Source of the DNA: Mycobacterium malmoense
GTDB lineage: Bacteria; Actinomycetota; Actinomycetes; Mycobacteriales; Mycobacteriaceae
Length of the DNA stretch: 64,000 nt
Direction: 5' to 3'
NCBI RefSeq assembly: GCF_019645855.1
Contig: NZ_CP080999.1
Coordinates: 2,852,001-2,916,000, forward strand
Shown: positions 16,707-24,763 of the stretch, one piece after another
Layout: the number at the start of each line of letters is the position of its first letter
Position numbering within the stretch: the stretch's first letter is position 1
Program-made: the position numbers and the translations under genes
Notes under the pieces: generated by a model
Databases searched by the model: none
What the model was told of the DNA's origin: nothing
The model's input: the letters and a program-made list of their open reading frames with translations, nothing else

Positions 16707-16940
16707 ATGGCTGACACGATTACCTTCCGGCCGGACGAAGACACATCGAAGGCGCTGGAGGTCTTGACCAAAGATGGCACGGCTGTGTCCGCAGCCGTTC
16801 GATCTGCTCTCATCGATGCAGCACGACGGAAAGCCAGTGCGGCGATTCGCGCCGAGGCGGAAAGGCTTGCTGAAGACGAGTCCGATCGCGCTGAGGCCAT
16901 GCAGGTGCTGCGCGATATGGAGACGCTGCGTGCGTGGTGA
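16707..16940 (+). CDS. Antitoxin of a MazF-type module
   Basis: A 77-residue protein: MADTITFRPDEDTSKALEVL, then TKDGTAVSAAVRSALIDAARRK. This is a short beta strand plus two helices, typical of ribbon-helix-helix antitoxins. The charged C-terminal helix (RAEAERLAEDESDRAEAMQVLRD, read in parts) would bind the toxin. It overlaps the downstream MazF-like gene by 11 bp. Confidence 0.82.
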   Translation: MADTITFRPDEDTSKALEVLTKDGTAVSAAVRSALIDAARRKASAAIRAEAERLAEDESDRAEAMQVLRDMETLRAW

Positions 16941-17241
16941 GGTCTTTCAGTTGCATGCCCCGCGGGGGAGCCGCGGTCACGAGCAATCGGGTTCCCGCTA
17001 CGCCGTCGTAGTCCAGTCAGACCAACTGCCGCTGTCGACCTGGCTGGTTGCGCCAACGTCAACGTCGGCTCGTGCCGCCAGCTTTCGTCCCGAGGTTGAA
17101 ATCGGCGGCGTGAACACCCGGGTGCTTGCCGAGCAGGCTGCGGCGGTCGACCCGGGCCGGCTCGGTAAGAGCGTCGGGTTCCTCAGCTTCGACGAGATGC
17201 GCCGCGTAGATGCGGCACTGCGTATCGTCCTCGATCTCTGA
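16930..17241 (+). CDS. mazF: MazF/PemK-family endoribonuclease toxin
   Basis: A 103-residue protein from GTG 16930, inside the end of the antitoxin gene. RGEVFQLHAPRG, SRYAVVVQSDQL, STWLVAPTS and the strand ending GKSVGFLSFDEMRRVDAALRIVLDL follow the MazF beta-barrel order (RGEIw, RPvvVvq, TvvvaP, and the closing helix with basic and acidic residues). MazF toxins cleave mRNA, rRNA or tRNA at short motifs. Array site 8 begins 32 bp after the stop. Confidence 0.87.
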   Translation: MRGEVFQLHAPRGSRGHEQSGSRYAVVVQSDQLPLSTWLVAPTSTSARAASFRPEVEIGGVNTRVLAEQAAAVDPGRLGKSVGFLSFDEMRRVDAALRIVLDL

Positions 17242-17273
17242 GCGCTCTACCGTCGCCGCATCGGATGAAAATA

Positions 17274-17340
17274 ATTGGAGCGCAATGCAATATGCAGTGG
17301 TTACTGGTAACCCGTCATATTCGATTCCGCCGTATTCCTG
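17274..17340 (+). repeat. Array site copy 8
   Basis: A complete copy: ATTGGAGCGCAATGCAATAT, GCAGT, core GGTTACTGGTAACC, then CGTCATATTC, six bases (gattcc), GCCGTATTCC. The core is a perfect 6-bp inverted repeat around TG, and AATATG and CATATT pair outside it. Confidence 0.93.
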
Positions 17341-17527
17341 CGTTGCGGTGTGGGTCGGGGGCCATGTGGGAACGGTTGGCGACCACATAGTTGACCGCCG
17401 GTACGGCGGCACTCAATAGGCCCCCGCGAGGTTGAGGTCCAGGGGAGTTGCTTGTTTGCTAGCGGAGCGACGGCCTTGCATCTCGATCAACGGGGAGTTG
17501 ATGTGCTCCGTCACACATTGGACTTCC

Positions 17528-17557
17528 GAACATGTTCCGAATATCATATCGATATGA
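17528..17557. promoter_or_regulatory. Two palindromes and a leaderless promoter before the Phd/RelE-like operon
   Basis: GAACATGTTC (17528-17537) and TCATATCGATATGA (17544-17557) are perfect palindromes, the second covering the ATG at 17554. TATCAT (17542-17547) lies 6 bp before the ATG. This fits an autoregulated leaderless antitoxin promoter. Confidence 0.65.
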
Positions 17558-18012
17558 CCACGACAGCCCTCCGCGCCACCACGCGCCGCTCCTCGGACCT
17601 GAGCAAGCACTCCGCAGAGGTGTTCGCCGAGGCTGAGGACCACCCGGTCACAGTGACTCGGCGCGACGGCGAGGCGCTCGTGCTCATGTCGCAGCGCGAG
17701 GCGGAAAGCCGCAACCGCATGCTCCAATTCGCCGCGCAGCTCATCGGCGTGGCGGTGGATGACAACGGTCCGCTCGCCGAGCGGATGTCCAGGGCCTTTC
17801 CGTGGATGCTCGCACTGTCACCCGACGACCGGGCCACCTGCGCCCAGGACCTCGTCGACGCCGCACGGGCGTCGTTCTCCACTGACCAGCCTCATCTGGT
17901 GCTCGCGGAACTGACCTCGTGGAAGGAGACCGCGACCGCCATCGCCGCGGGCCTCAACCGGGGCGAGCCGGAGTGGTTGGACGATGACGACGCCGTCGTA
18001 GAGCGGCCCTAG
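17554..18012 (+). CDS. Large Phd/YefM-type antitoxin
   Basis: A 152-residue protein. Residues 1-55 (RATTRRSSDLSKHSAEVFA, then HPVTVTRRDGEALVLMSQ) match the Phd/YefM DNA-binding fold. The remaining 95 residues form a long, acidic C-terminal region (FPWMLALSPDDRATCAQDLV, EPEWLDDDDAVVE), larger than usual for this family. It may neutralise the basic toxin encoded 11 bp downstream. The pair is complete and is flanked by array sites 8 and 9. Confidence 0.82.
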   Translation: MTTTALRATTRRSSDLSKHSAEVFAEAEDHPVTVTRRDGEALVLMSQREAESRNRMLQFAAQLIGVAVDDNGPLAERMSRAFPWMLALSPDDRATCAQDLVDAARASFSTDQPHLVLAELTSWKETATAIAAGLNRGEPEWLDDDDAVVERP

Positions 18013-18023
18013 CCGGCCTAGCC

Positions 18024-18386
18024 GTGGCCGCCAAGCGCGGCGAACTGGTCCCTCGTCCCCCGAAGAAGATCGAGTACGAGATTCGCTACGCTACCGCCGA
18101 CGCAGCCAGGGGCTGGCAGGACCTCGCCGCAACAATCCGCAATCCCCTCGCGGAGGCCTGGGACTTTCTGACGCGAACCCCTCTGGCCAAGACACCAACC
18201 AACTACCCGCTGCGCGGCGAACTCGGCACGATCGCCCGCGGGGACAAGATCCACGAGCGCTGGCAGCACAAGCCAACGCTCAAGGGCACCGCCCGCATCT
18301 GGTTCTTCGTCGAGGACCGCACGGTGTACCTGGAGCAGGTGCATACCAGTCACCCGAACGAAACAAAATCTGAAACCACAACTTGA
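18024..18386 (+). CDS. RelE/ParE-fold-like toxin partner
   Basis: A 120-residue basic protein from GTG 18024. KKIEYEIRYATADAARGWQD, NYPLRGELGTIA, RWQHKPTLKGTARIWFFVED and RTVYLEQVHTSHPN give the strand pattern of small RelE-superfamily interferases, with a final YLEQVHTSHPNE segment. The assignment rests on length, charge, position behind a Phd antitoxin and the G-x-A-R-I-W-F strand. The usual targets are mRNA on the ribosome (RelE/YoeB) or gyrase (ParE). Array site 9 starts 24 bp after the stop. Confidence 0.72.
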   Translation: MAAKRGELVPRPPKKIEYEIRYATADAARGWQDLAATIRNPLAEAWDFLTRTPLAKTPTNYPLRGELGTIARGDKIHERWQHKPTLKGTARIWFFVEDRTVYLEQVHTSHPNETKSETTT

Positions 18387-18409
18387 ACCTAGAACGGACA
18401 GCGAGAACC

Positions 18410-18477
18410 GTTGGGCCGCAGTGTAATACGGAGTGCTTTACTGGTAAATCTGCATATTCGATTCCGCCGTATTCCGC
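18410..18477 (+). repeat. Array site copy 9
   Basis: GTTGGGCCGCAGTGTAATAC, GGAGTGC, core TTTACTGGTAAA, TCTGCATATTC, six bases, GCCGTATTCC. The core is TTTAC/GTAAA instead of GTTAC/GTAAC: both halves changed together, which keeps the palindrome. Confidence 0.93.
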
Positions 18478-18635
18478 CCGGGTTGCAAGTGGTGCGTCAA
18501 GATCGGAGCAGCTCCACAGGGCTCGTGTTGATGAGCATCTTCAGGTAGTTCAGGGCGAACCGTCGAGCGGAGCCGTAGCTTGGATGTTTGTTTGCTGTCC
18601 CGGCCGATCTGACTATCCGGCTGCCTAGATTCGGC

Positions 18636-18655
18636 GTTACATGTAACATGTTGGC
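18636..18655. promoter_or_regulatory. Palindrome and leaderless promoter before mazEF
   Basis: GTTACATGTAAC (18636-18647) is a perfect 12-bp palindrome. TAACAT (18644-18649) is a TANNNT element 6 bp before ATG 18656. Confidence 0.6.
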
Positions 18656-18862
18656 ATGGCGGTAAGGGAAAGAGTCGGCGAGTACCGACGGCGGATGCGG
18701 GAGCGGGGCCTGCGGCCGCTGCAGGTCTGGGTGCCTGACGTGCGCACTGAGAGTTTTGCCGCAGAGGCGCATCGTCAGGCTTCGTTGGTCGCACTAGCGG
18801 ACGAAAGCGCCGATGACCAGGACTTCATTGAGGCCATCTCGACGCCATGGGACGAGGAGTGA
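18656..18862 (+). CDS. mazE: MazE-type antitoxin (DUF3018-like)
   Basis: A 68-residue protein: VGEYRRRMRERGLRPLQVWV then PDVRTESFAAEAHRQASLVA. The first part (rm-r-rG-RPlqiWvpD) is the signature of DUF3018 MazE-like antitoxins. The acidic end DQDFIEAISTPWDEE should occupy the MazF active site. Its last codons overlap the MazF start (GTGA). Confidence 0.9.
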   Translation: MAVRERVGEYRRRMRERGLRPLQVWVPDVRTESFAAEAHRQASLVALADESADDQDFIEAISTPWDEE

Positions 18863-19191
18863 ACAGAGGGGAGATCTGGACCGTAGCAGGGGGCGTCTAC
18901 GCGGCCAAACCGCGTCCGGCGGTGATTGTTCAGGATGACCTCTTTGATGCCACGAGTTCAGTAACCGTTGCTCCCATGTCCAGCACGCTGTTGGATGCGC
19001 CGTTGATGCGCATCCGGATAGCCGGCGGAGACGGCCGGTTATCCGGACTTGATCACGACAGTGACGTGATGATCGACAAGCTCACAACCGTCAAAAGGTC
19101 GAACGTCCACGCCCGAGTCGGTCGGCTAACAGCGGAGCAAGTCGTCGAGGTCGAACGAGCGATGATGGCATTCCTCGGCCTCGCGCGATAA
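18859..19191 (+). CDS. mazF: MazF endoribonuclease toxin
   Basis: A 110-residue protein from GTG 18859, or ATG 18847 for a slightly longer form. NRGEIWTVAGGVYAAKPRPA, VIVQDDLFDATSSVTVAPMS, DSDVMIDKLTTVKRSNV and the final helix VVEVERAMMAFLGLAR match MazF from end to end, including the RGEIW start and the conserved D-K-x-x-x-V segment. It pairs with the DUF3018-type MazE. Array site 10 follows within 10 bp of the stop. Confidence 0.93.
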   Translation: MNRGEIWTVAGGVYAAKPRPAVIVQDDLFDATSSVTVAPMSSTLLDAPLMRIRIAGGDGRLSGLDHDSDVMIDKLTTVKRSNVHARVGRLTAEQVVEVERAMMAFLGLAR

Positions 19192-19200
19192 GCGAGAACT

Positions 19201-19269
19201 ATTGGACCGCAGTGTAATACAGCGTACTTTACTGGTAACCCTCAGTATTCGATTCCGCCGTATTCCTGG
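19201..19269 (+). repeat. Array site copy 10, right end of the array
   Basis: ATTGGACCGCAGTGTAATAC, AGCGTAC, core TTTACTGGTAACC, CTCAGTATTC, six bases, GCCGTATTCC. It begins 10 bp after the MazF stop. It is nearly identical to copy 9 in its left block (GAGAACnRTTGG leader at 19193), suggesting the two were duplicated with their modules. Confidence 0.92.
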
Positions 19270-19433
19270 CGGTTCTGACACGCACTGGAAGCGCGGGAGT
19301 AGGCAGTCAGTATTTGTCTCGTCGTGCGGTGCCGGTAACGGGTCGTACCTCGTCGTTGCCGACCAACGCGCCCGGAATTAGTTTGCTGGCTAATCGCCAA
19401 CGTGATGTCGGGTAGCTGAGGCTGCCGTCTGGT

Positions 19434-21068
19434 CTATGGAATTGGGTGTTCCAGCAGATCGAGCAGTCCGCCGCCCGAATCAGATGTAGGGGGTCTGAGG
19501 TATTCGACCCGGGCCTCCGCCATCGCTGACAGTTCGATTGGCGGGACGCCGAATTGTAGCTGGGCGTGCACGATTCGATCGATTCCGGCTCCGATCAGAG
19601 GTGTGAGCGTCTCCGAGATCGAGTGCAAATTCGCTCCGCGAATCTGTCCACCATGAACAACCATGTTTCGTTTGCGGTAGAGGCGGGTGAACTCCCGGGT
19701 GAGAATTTCGGCGATGTTGGTGACCTCTTGACGCGGATTCTGCAGAGCCGGCCGGACCCGTTGCAGAGCAAGGTTGTCGGTGGCGTTGGTCAAGGTGAGG
19801 TCGGGACGGCTAAAGGCAAGCTTCTGAAAGAGCTTGGCCCGCTCGATGTTCGTCCCGCATTCGTCCAAGGCTTGTGCGTCCGCATTATCGTTCTCTGCAA
19901 CGTATGTTTTTGCTAGCCAGGTGAATTCGGCTCTCATGAGACTCGCGGCGATGATGAGAGAGAAACGCTTGGCGGCGACAATATCGTCGCGGTCGGCTGG
20001 GCCCACTAGGAGCGATTCGATAGCAGACCAGCCACTCATCACGGCGATGTGGGGAGCGGCGGTCTGGAGCGGCTCAACCAGCGCCAGTGTGTTAACGAGG
20101 TAGTCCGCTGTAGTCAGGTCCTGAAGCCGGCCCAGGCGATCAAAGGACGCCAAGTTGATCATGCGGTTAGTTGCGACGGTCGGGAAGTCGCTGCGCTTCT
20201 GCATTGACCACATCTTTGGGTGGATGCCGATTGAATTGGGGCTGCCAAGTTGAAACTTCGTTCTCAGATGCGCAATCACCTCCCGCGCCGCATCCGCGGC
20301 TGCGTTGACATCTCGCGCAGTTATTTCGAGGACAAACGAACCCTGGTGCCGGGCGGGCTTGGCTTCAGGCGCATAGCGCCGCTTCCACTCCGCCGTCTCG
20401 GTTGAGGTCATCCAGCCCGGCGCGGTCTTGGTGCTCACCGCAAACGGCGGCCTTTTGTCGACCGGGACGCAGAATGTGAACAGCTTCTCGGGCGCCTTGA
20501 GGCGTCGGTCCGCTTCACGGAGAAAGTCGCCCGGCGTCACCGCTCCGGACTTGGACTGAATGTCACGCAGCCATCGGTGGAGGCTGTTCCTGTGCATGCC
20601 CGAACCCAGGATGTGAGCGGTAATTCGACGCGCCGCTCCCTCGGCATCGATAGCCCGGTTGGGTGGAGGTGTGTCGAATGCATCGGCCCAGTTCGTTAGA
20701 TAGGCGTCATTCATCTCGGTGAGGTGGTGGCGCAGGGCGATCCACGAGTGACTGGTTTCGTCGGTATCTGTGCTGATGTCCTTCGCCAGGGTGTCGATGC
20801 GTCTGCCGAAGTCGGCGATTCCGTGATCGGTACGAAGAGCTTCCATGAGATGCTTACGCCGGTCGACGATCGCGATTTCACGCGCACCAGGGCGGACGCT
20901 ATCGGTGAGGAACTCTTGTGCTAGCTCCATTGTGCCGCCGCGCCATAAGCGGCGTTGCCAAGGAGCCTGCGTGGACGTGAGCTCCAGAAAGCGGTCGGTG
21001 AGGCCACCCAGTCGCGGCGGTTCAATGATGGGCATCCGTGGTAAACTACAGGCATAAATGGGCTCCAT
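19434..21068 (-). CDS. HEPN-motif protein, probable effector of a defence pair
   Basis: A 544-residue protein from ATG 21068, which has GGGAGG 2 bp upstream; a frame extending to 21173 crosses a hairpin and is unlikely. The only catalytic motif I can see is RNMVVH near residues 467-472, an Rx4H motif in the context LYRKRNMVVHGG, as in HEPN ribonucleases; a helical segment with SGWSAIESLLVGP lies about 135 residues before it. The first 350 residues are unassigned. It is downstream of, and on the same strand as, the NACHT gene. I infer an RNase effector switched on by, or acting with, the NACHT protein. No named family was recognised. Confidence 0.65.
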   Translation of the reverse strand: MEPIYACSLPRMPIIEPPRLGGLTDRFLELTSTQAPWQRRLWRGGTMELAQEFLTDSVRPGAREIAIVDRRKHLMEALRTDHGIADFGRRIDTLAKDISTDTDETSHSWIALRHHLTEMNDAYLTNWADAFDTPPPNRAIDAEGAARRITAHILGSGMHRNSLHRWLRDIQSKSGAVTPGDFLREADRRLKAPEKLFTFCVPVDKRPPFAVSTKTAPGWMTSTETAEWKRRYAPEAKPARHQGSFVLEITARDVNAAADAAREVIAHLRTKFQLGSPNSIGIHPKMWSMQKRSDFPTVATNRMINLASFDRLGRLQDLTTADYLVNTLALVEPLQTAAPHIAVMSGWSAIESLLVGPADRDDIVAAKRFSLIIAASLMRAEFTWLAKTYVAENDNADAQALDECGTNIERAKLFQKLAFSRPDLTLTNATDNLALQRVRPALQNPRQEVTNIAEILTREFTRLYRKRNMVVHGGQIRGANLHSISETLTPLIGAGIDRIVHAQLQFGVPPIELSAMAEARVEYLRPPTSDSGGGLLDLLEHPIP

Positions 21069-21106
21069 CGCCTCCCTAGCGTGGCCATATGCCCATTCTT
21101 TAGGGA

Positions 21107-21142
21107 CAGAACGGGCGCTTCGCTTGCGAGGCGCCCGTTCTG
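21107..21142. terminator. Strong hairpin between the NACHT and HEPN genes
   Basis: CAGAACGGGCGCTTCGC (21107-21123) pairs with GCGAGGCGCCCGTTCTG (21126-21142): 17 positions with one G-T wobble, so the hairpin is almost gapless. It lies 39 bp upstream of the HEPN start, inside the intergenic gap. It could be a terminator or attenuator for the NACHT mRNA; no U-tract follows on either strand. Confidence 0.6.
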
Positions 21143-21350
21143 CTGTTTGAACGGTAGCTGTTCGGCCGCCCACGCAGTTCGTCGATGCTCACTGGCTACT
21201 CAGCGCAGCGGTCAAGTGAGCGCTAGCACGCGCGCGGCTCTTTCGCGCCTCAAGCGGTCTCGGTCGTAACAGCCGGGGCTTCGGCAAGATTTAAACAGGA
21301 CTCGAGACGACCTGAACTGCCCTTTTAGGGCGGGGGAGCGGGTTTCCCAA

Positions 21351-24131
21351 TCAGCTCTGTATTGGTGACAGTACGTAACCAATGTGATCGTGCGCGATCG
21401 CCTCGGCGAAACAGGCACGTATTTTCGACCTGCGGACAGGGGTGCCGCCGCCGCAACCCTCGACGAGAACCTCTCGAGCTTGTATCAGCGGCCCATTGTC
21501 TTCGCTGCCGTCGGTGCTCTTGCGAGCAATCGTCTCGAACCACCGCGGGTCAGAGTCGTCGTGCGCGATGAGTCCCGCGGTGATGAGCTGGGCACGGACC
21601 GATTCCATTGTCGAAGCATCGTCATCACCGGCCGCGGCCACCACCACTGCTGCTTCCTGTTCGACGTACGCCGCGAGCCTGTTCGTGGCGCGGACCGCTA
21701 TCGCATCGGAATCTGCGGCAGCGAGACTGGTCAGAAACGCTCGGGTAGCCCCCGGGTTCTGGTCCGCGAGCAAGGCTTCGATTTCGCGCCACACGGCATC
21801 GCTGATACCGGCGGATCGTTCCATGAATGGAACTAGGGCATCGGCGAGTTCGGTGATGTGGCTGCCAATCGGTCCGGTCAGGAGCCGGAGTGCCGTGACG
21901 ACCAAACCCTGCTCGAATCTTGGTGTGTTGGCGGCAAATCCATCCCGAAGGGCATCGATGGCGAGCGCGGCGCCAGGCATAACGAGCCGATTAACGGCGT
22001 TGCTGTGGTCCGCGGTGAGTAACCGGCTGACAACCGCGTCCCGTAGGTAGAGCCTCTCCGAGAAAATATAGCCGGCCCCGAGTAGCCACGTGTGGCGCCA
22101 ATGAGCCGAAGGAACGAGCAGTTCAAGTTTGTCGGCCGCGTCCTCGCCGGCCATTAGGTATCGGGCGGCAAAGAATTCGGCGAGGCTGCGCACTTCAAAC
22201 GCAAGGCCGTCCATCCTCGGAACCAACAGCACCAATCGTTGTTGAGCCAGACGCATCATCTGCTCGATGAGCGCATCGCGGTCCGACTTTGGGTGTCCTT
22301 CGGATTCAAGGATGTCGCGGGCGATAAGCTCGAATTCTCCTGAAGGAAGCACGGACTCTGCCGTGCCCGCGAGTTCGGCGCCTGCGTGGATCGCAAGACC
22401 GCATCGCGCGTGAAGCTGATCAAACTGGGGGCGATGTGCCTCAAGGACGTCCCCGATGCCTGGTGGCTTATTGCACTCTCGTGCGTAGATGGTGTCGTAA
22501 TAGCTCCGAAAAAGTGCATATCGACTCGCTGGGGCCTGGCGTCGCTGTTCGAGTATCAGGCTCAGGATCGTCACTTGTAGGGGGGACGTCATCAGACGGG
22601 CGGTATCTATGGCTTGGGATGCTGTGTGCAGTCGGTCGAGAGTCTGTTCCTGGCGGTCAGCATTGTTGGCGAACCGGCACGCGAGTAGGCGTGCTGCGTA
22701 ACGCATTGCGTCGCCCGGCTCCAGCGGTGTCAGATGTAGTTCCTCAAAGTCCAGCTCGGGGTCTCGTTCAAAGCCCATCGGCCGCGATGTGCAGACGGTC
22801 AAGACATCGGCGCCGACCGCAGCCATCTCGGTGAAGAAGTCTGTGATCCGCGTTGACACATCGTCGCGGTTATCGGCGGCCGCGACTTCGTCCATGCCGT
22901 CGAGCACTACGAGCAGAGGCCACGCTGTGACGAGGCGCTTCGTCTCTGGAACGGTGATTGGATCCGAACTGCGGTGGTTGATCAGCTCGACGATATGTTG
23001 TAGCAACGTCACTGACTTGGACCGGCTAACCGCGTCAGCGAACGTACTCAGCACAACGCGAACAGGAAGACGGTGCAGTGTCGGGCGGGGCATGCCGGCG
23101 GCATCGAGTGCCGCGCGAATCTGGGCAGCCTGCTCGGCTATTTGCTGCGTAACCATTCCGCTTGCAGCTTCAGTGATGAGGGCGACTCGATACAGCTGGC
23201 ACAGCAGTCGGGAAAGGGTGGACTTGCCCGAGCCGGGACCGCCCAACAGCACGATTCTGTCCCGCTCAGCGGGGTACAGCGCGGGCGTCAAGACCTGGTC
23301 ACCGCGCTCGATGAGCAGCTTCAACGCTGGCGATGCAGGAGCGTGGCGATGCTCAAACGATGACGGGAGGTCGACGGCAACCTCCGCTAACGCCAGTGGC
23401 GAATTGGCGTCGTCGCCCGACTCGCCGAGCTCCACGGTGATGTCGTTCTTGATCGAACGTACAACGTGGCCGACCCAGGCCTGTGCCAAACGCTTGTCAG
23501 TCTCAGCGACCTGCTCATAGAGGCGCGCGATCACGTCTCCCGGCAAAACGAGATCGGCGTAACGCCTAGATATCTCGCCGTTGTTGTCCAGCAAGCGGTC
23601 CAGATAGTCGGCGTGCCAGACCGCATAGTCTATAAATTCGGGCATCCCGATCTTGCGCTCAGATCCATCGCTGCGCTTCTCGACCCGGTCGCGATAGTTG
23701 GCAAATAGCCGCTTGAGTCGGTCCAGACCCCCCGACTCAGCGACGGATGTGAGTGGCACGTTGGTTGCCAGGATTAGGTAGTTCGGCTTGTTCTGGTGAC
23801 GCTTCTTCTTCGGGTCGATCCACGCGTCAAGCTCAGCGGTGATCTGCTCGAAGAACCAGGCCTGGTCCGCGGTGGTGGTCGTCAAGCGTTCCTTGTACTT
23901 TGCCTGAATGACCCCGTAGCCGTTCCACCGGCCCTTCCCCTCCATGTTGATCTCGCCGCGAAAGGTTGCCTCACGGCCGCCATCGGGACCGGCCCCGAAG
24001 ATCTCGACGCCGTGGCCGAGGTGTGCAAGCGTGAGTGCCTGTACAAGGTGCTCGAATCGCGTGCTTCCCAGACGGGTGAGGTCGTATGTCATAGACATGA
24101 AGGTAATTCGATCAAGTAGGGGATTGAACAC
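21351..24131 (-). CDS. NACHT-type NTPase with N-terminal nuclease-like domain
   Basis: A 926-residue protein (starts at 24131, 24098 or 24092 are possible). Residues 20-80 resemble a PD-(D/E)xK Mrr-type nuclease: E27 in RFEHLVQAL, D50 in GPDGGREATF and Q76-A-K78 in VIQAKYK. The NTPase core has Walker A GGPGSGKST at 297-305, a hydrophobic-acidic Walker B LLVVLDGMDEV near 405 and VCTSRPMGF as the following motif. A later helical part (VRSLAEFFAARYL) is typical of NACHT/STAND proteins. The C-terminal 300 residues are probable helical repeats acting as sensor. This plan matches bacterial NLR-like antiphage proteins. It sits next to a HEPN-motif gene and beside a toxin-antitoxin array. Confidence 0.82.
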   Translation of the reverse strand: MFNPLLDRITFMSMTYDLTRLGSTRFEHLVQALTLAHLGHGVEIFGAGPDGGREATFRGEINMEGKGRWNGYGVIQAKYKERLTTTTADQAWFFEQITAELDAWIDPKKKRHQNKPNYLILATNVPLTSVAESGGLDRLKRLFANYRDRVEKRSDGSERKIGMPEFIDYAVWHADYLDRLLDNNGEISRRYADLVLPGDVIARLYEQVAETDKRLAQAWVGHVVRSIKNDITVELGESGDDANSPLALAEVAVDLPSSFEHRHAPASPALKLLIERGDQVLTPALYPAERDRIVLLGGPGSGKSTLSRLLCQLYRVALITEAASGMVTQQIAEQAAQIRAALDAAGMPRPTLHRLPVRVVLSTFADAVSRSKSVTLLQHIVELINHRSSDPITVPETKRLVTAWPLLVVLDGMDEVAAADNRDDVSTRITDFFTEMAAVGADVLTVCTSRPMGFERDPELDFEELHLTPLEPGDAMRYAARLLACRFANNADRQEQTLDRLHTASQAIDTARLMTSPLQVTILSLILEQRRQAPASRYALFRSYYDTIYARECNKPPGIGDVLEAHRPQFDQLHARCGLAIHAGAELAGTAESVLPSGEFELIARDILESEGHPKSDRDALIEQMMRLAQQRLVLLVPRMDGLAFEVRSLAEFFAARYLMAGEDAADKLELLVPSAHWRHTWLLGAGYIFSERLYLRDAVVSRLLTADHSNAVNRLVMPGAALAIDALRDGFAANTPRFEQGLVVTALRLLTGPIGSHITELADALVPFMERSAGISDAVWREIEALLADQNPGATRAFLTSLAAADSDAIAVRATNRLAAYVEQEAAVVVAAAGDDDASTMESVRAQLITAGLIAHDDSDPRWFETIARKSTDGSEDNGPLIQAREVLVEGCGGGTPVRRSKIRACFAEAIAHDHIGYVLSPIQS

Positions 24132-24763
24132 GGCACGCTCTAGCCGCGGCGAAAGTTGACGTCGACAACGTTGGCGGTTTCGGATCGTGGCAACTTCCGG
24201 TCAGCGCGTCGATCATTCGGTGAGGTCGTCGTGTGGCGGTCGGATGGAGGGGTTGCCGAAGGCAGCCACCAGGTTTGTCGGGTCGCCGTTCCAGGGCAGT
24301 GCCAGCAGTTGCCGGGTCACGACACCTAGCCGGGGCCGAGCGCGCGCAGCGCTTCAACTCGGAAACGTCCAGGCTGAGATGGCCACGCGGTGTCTGGGTC
24401 GCCCAGCTGCAGGCACTCGGTTGTCTGGTTGAGACGCTGAGCGCCGCGACTGACGTTCTCGCACTCTACGATGCGGGGCCGTCGACTGAGCTGTGAATCT
24501 GCGATTAGCAGTATCCGGCATCCATCAGATGTCGAGGGAGGTCATGCCCACTAGGCCGCAACCACCGAAAACCCCTTGTGTCCAGGTCTTTTCGAACATC
24601 GGCACCGGCTCGGCGGGTGAGTGTCACACAAATGCTGCGTGATTCATCAGATGAAAACGCAGTACTTTACCTGACATAATGTCGCTTATCGGCAGTTAAC
24701 CACTGCGAGTTACGTTGGGCTAAATAATGATTCGTTGTGCTTCACGGATTTCAGCCTTCATCG
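24132..24763. other. Intergenic region with decayed sequence and a site-like palindrome
   Basis: About 630 bp between the NACHT gene and a VapC stop. Frames near 24112-24500 have no recognised domain. The right part carries a diverged array-type site (24673-24713). Confidence 0.45.
24673..24713 (-). repeat. Diverged array-type site, copy B1
   Basis: Read on the minus strand: left arm GTAACTCGCAGTG, core GTTAACTG, then CGATAAGCGACATTATGTC. The left half matches family-B copies at 27722-27773. The right half differs and contains the odd palindrome GACATAATGTC (24673-24683). The site starts about 50 bp after the VapC stop in the gene's direction, mirroring the array rule. Confidence 0.55.

Noticed and set aside
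9597..19269. Array sites as a CRISPR array
   Set aside because: The spacing is about 0.2-3 kb and filled with genes; there are no short spacers and no cas genes.
9597..19269. Array sites as classical integron attC
   Set aside because: Position after the stop codon and partial pairing are similar, but the GTTRRRY/RYYYAAC core sites are absent and no intI gene is in the window.
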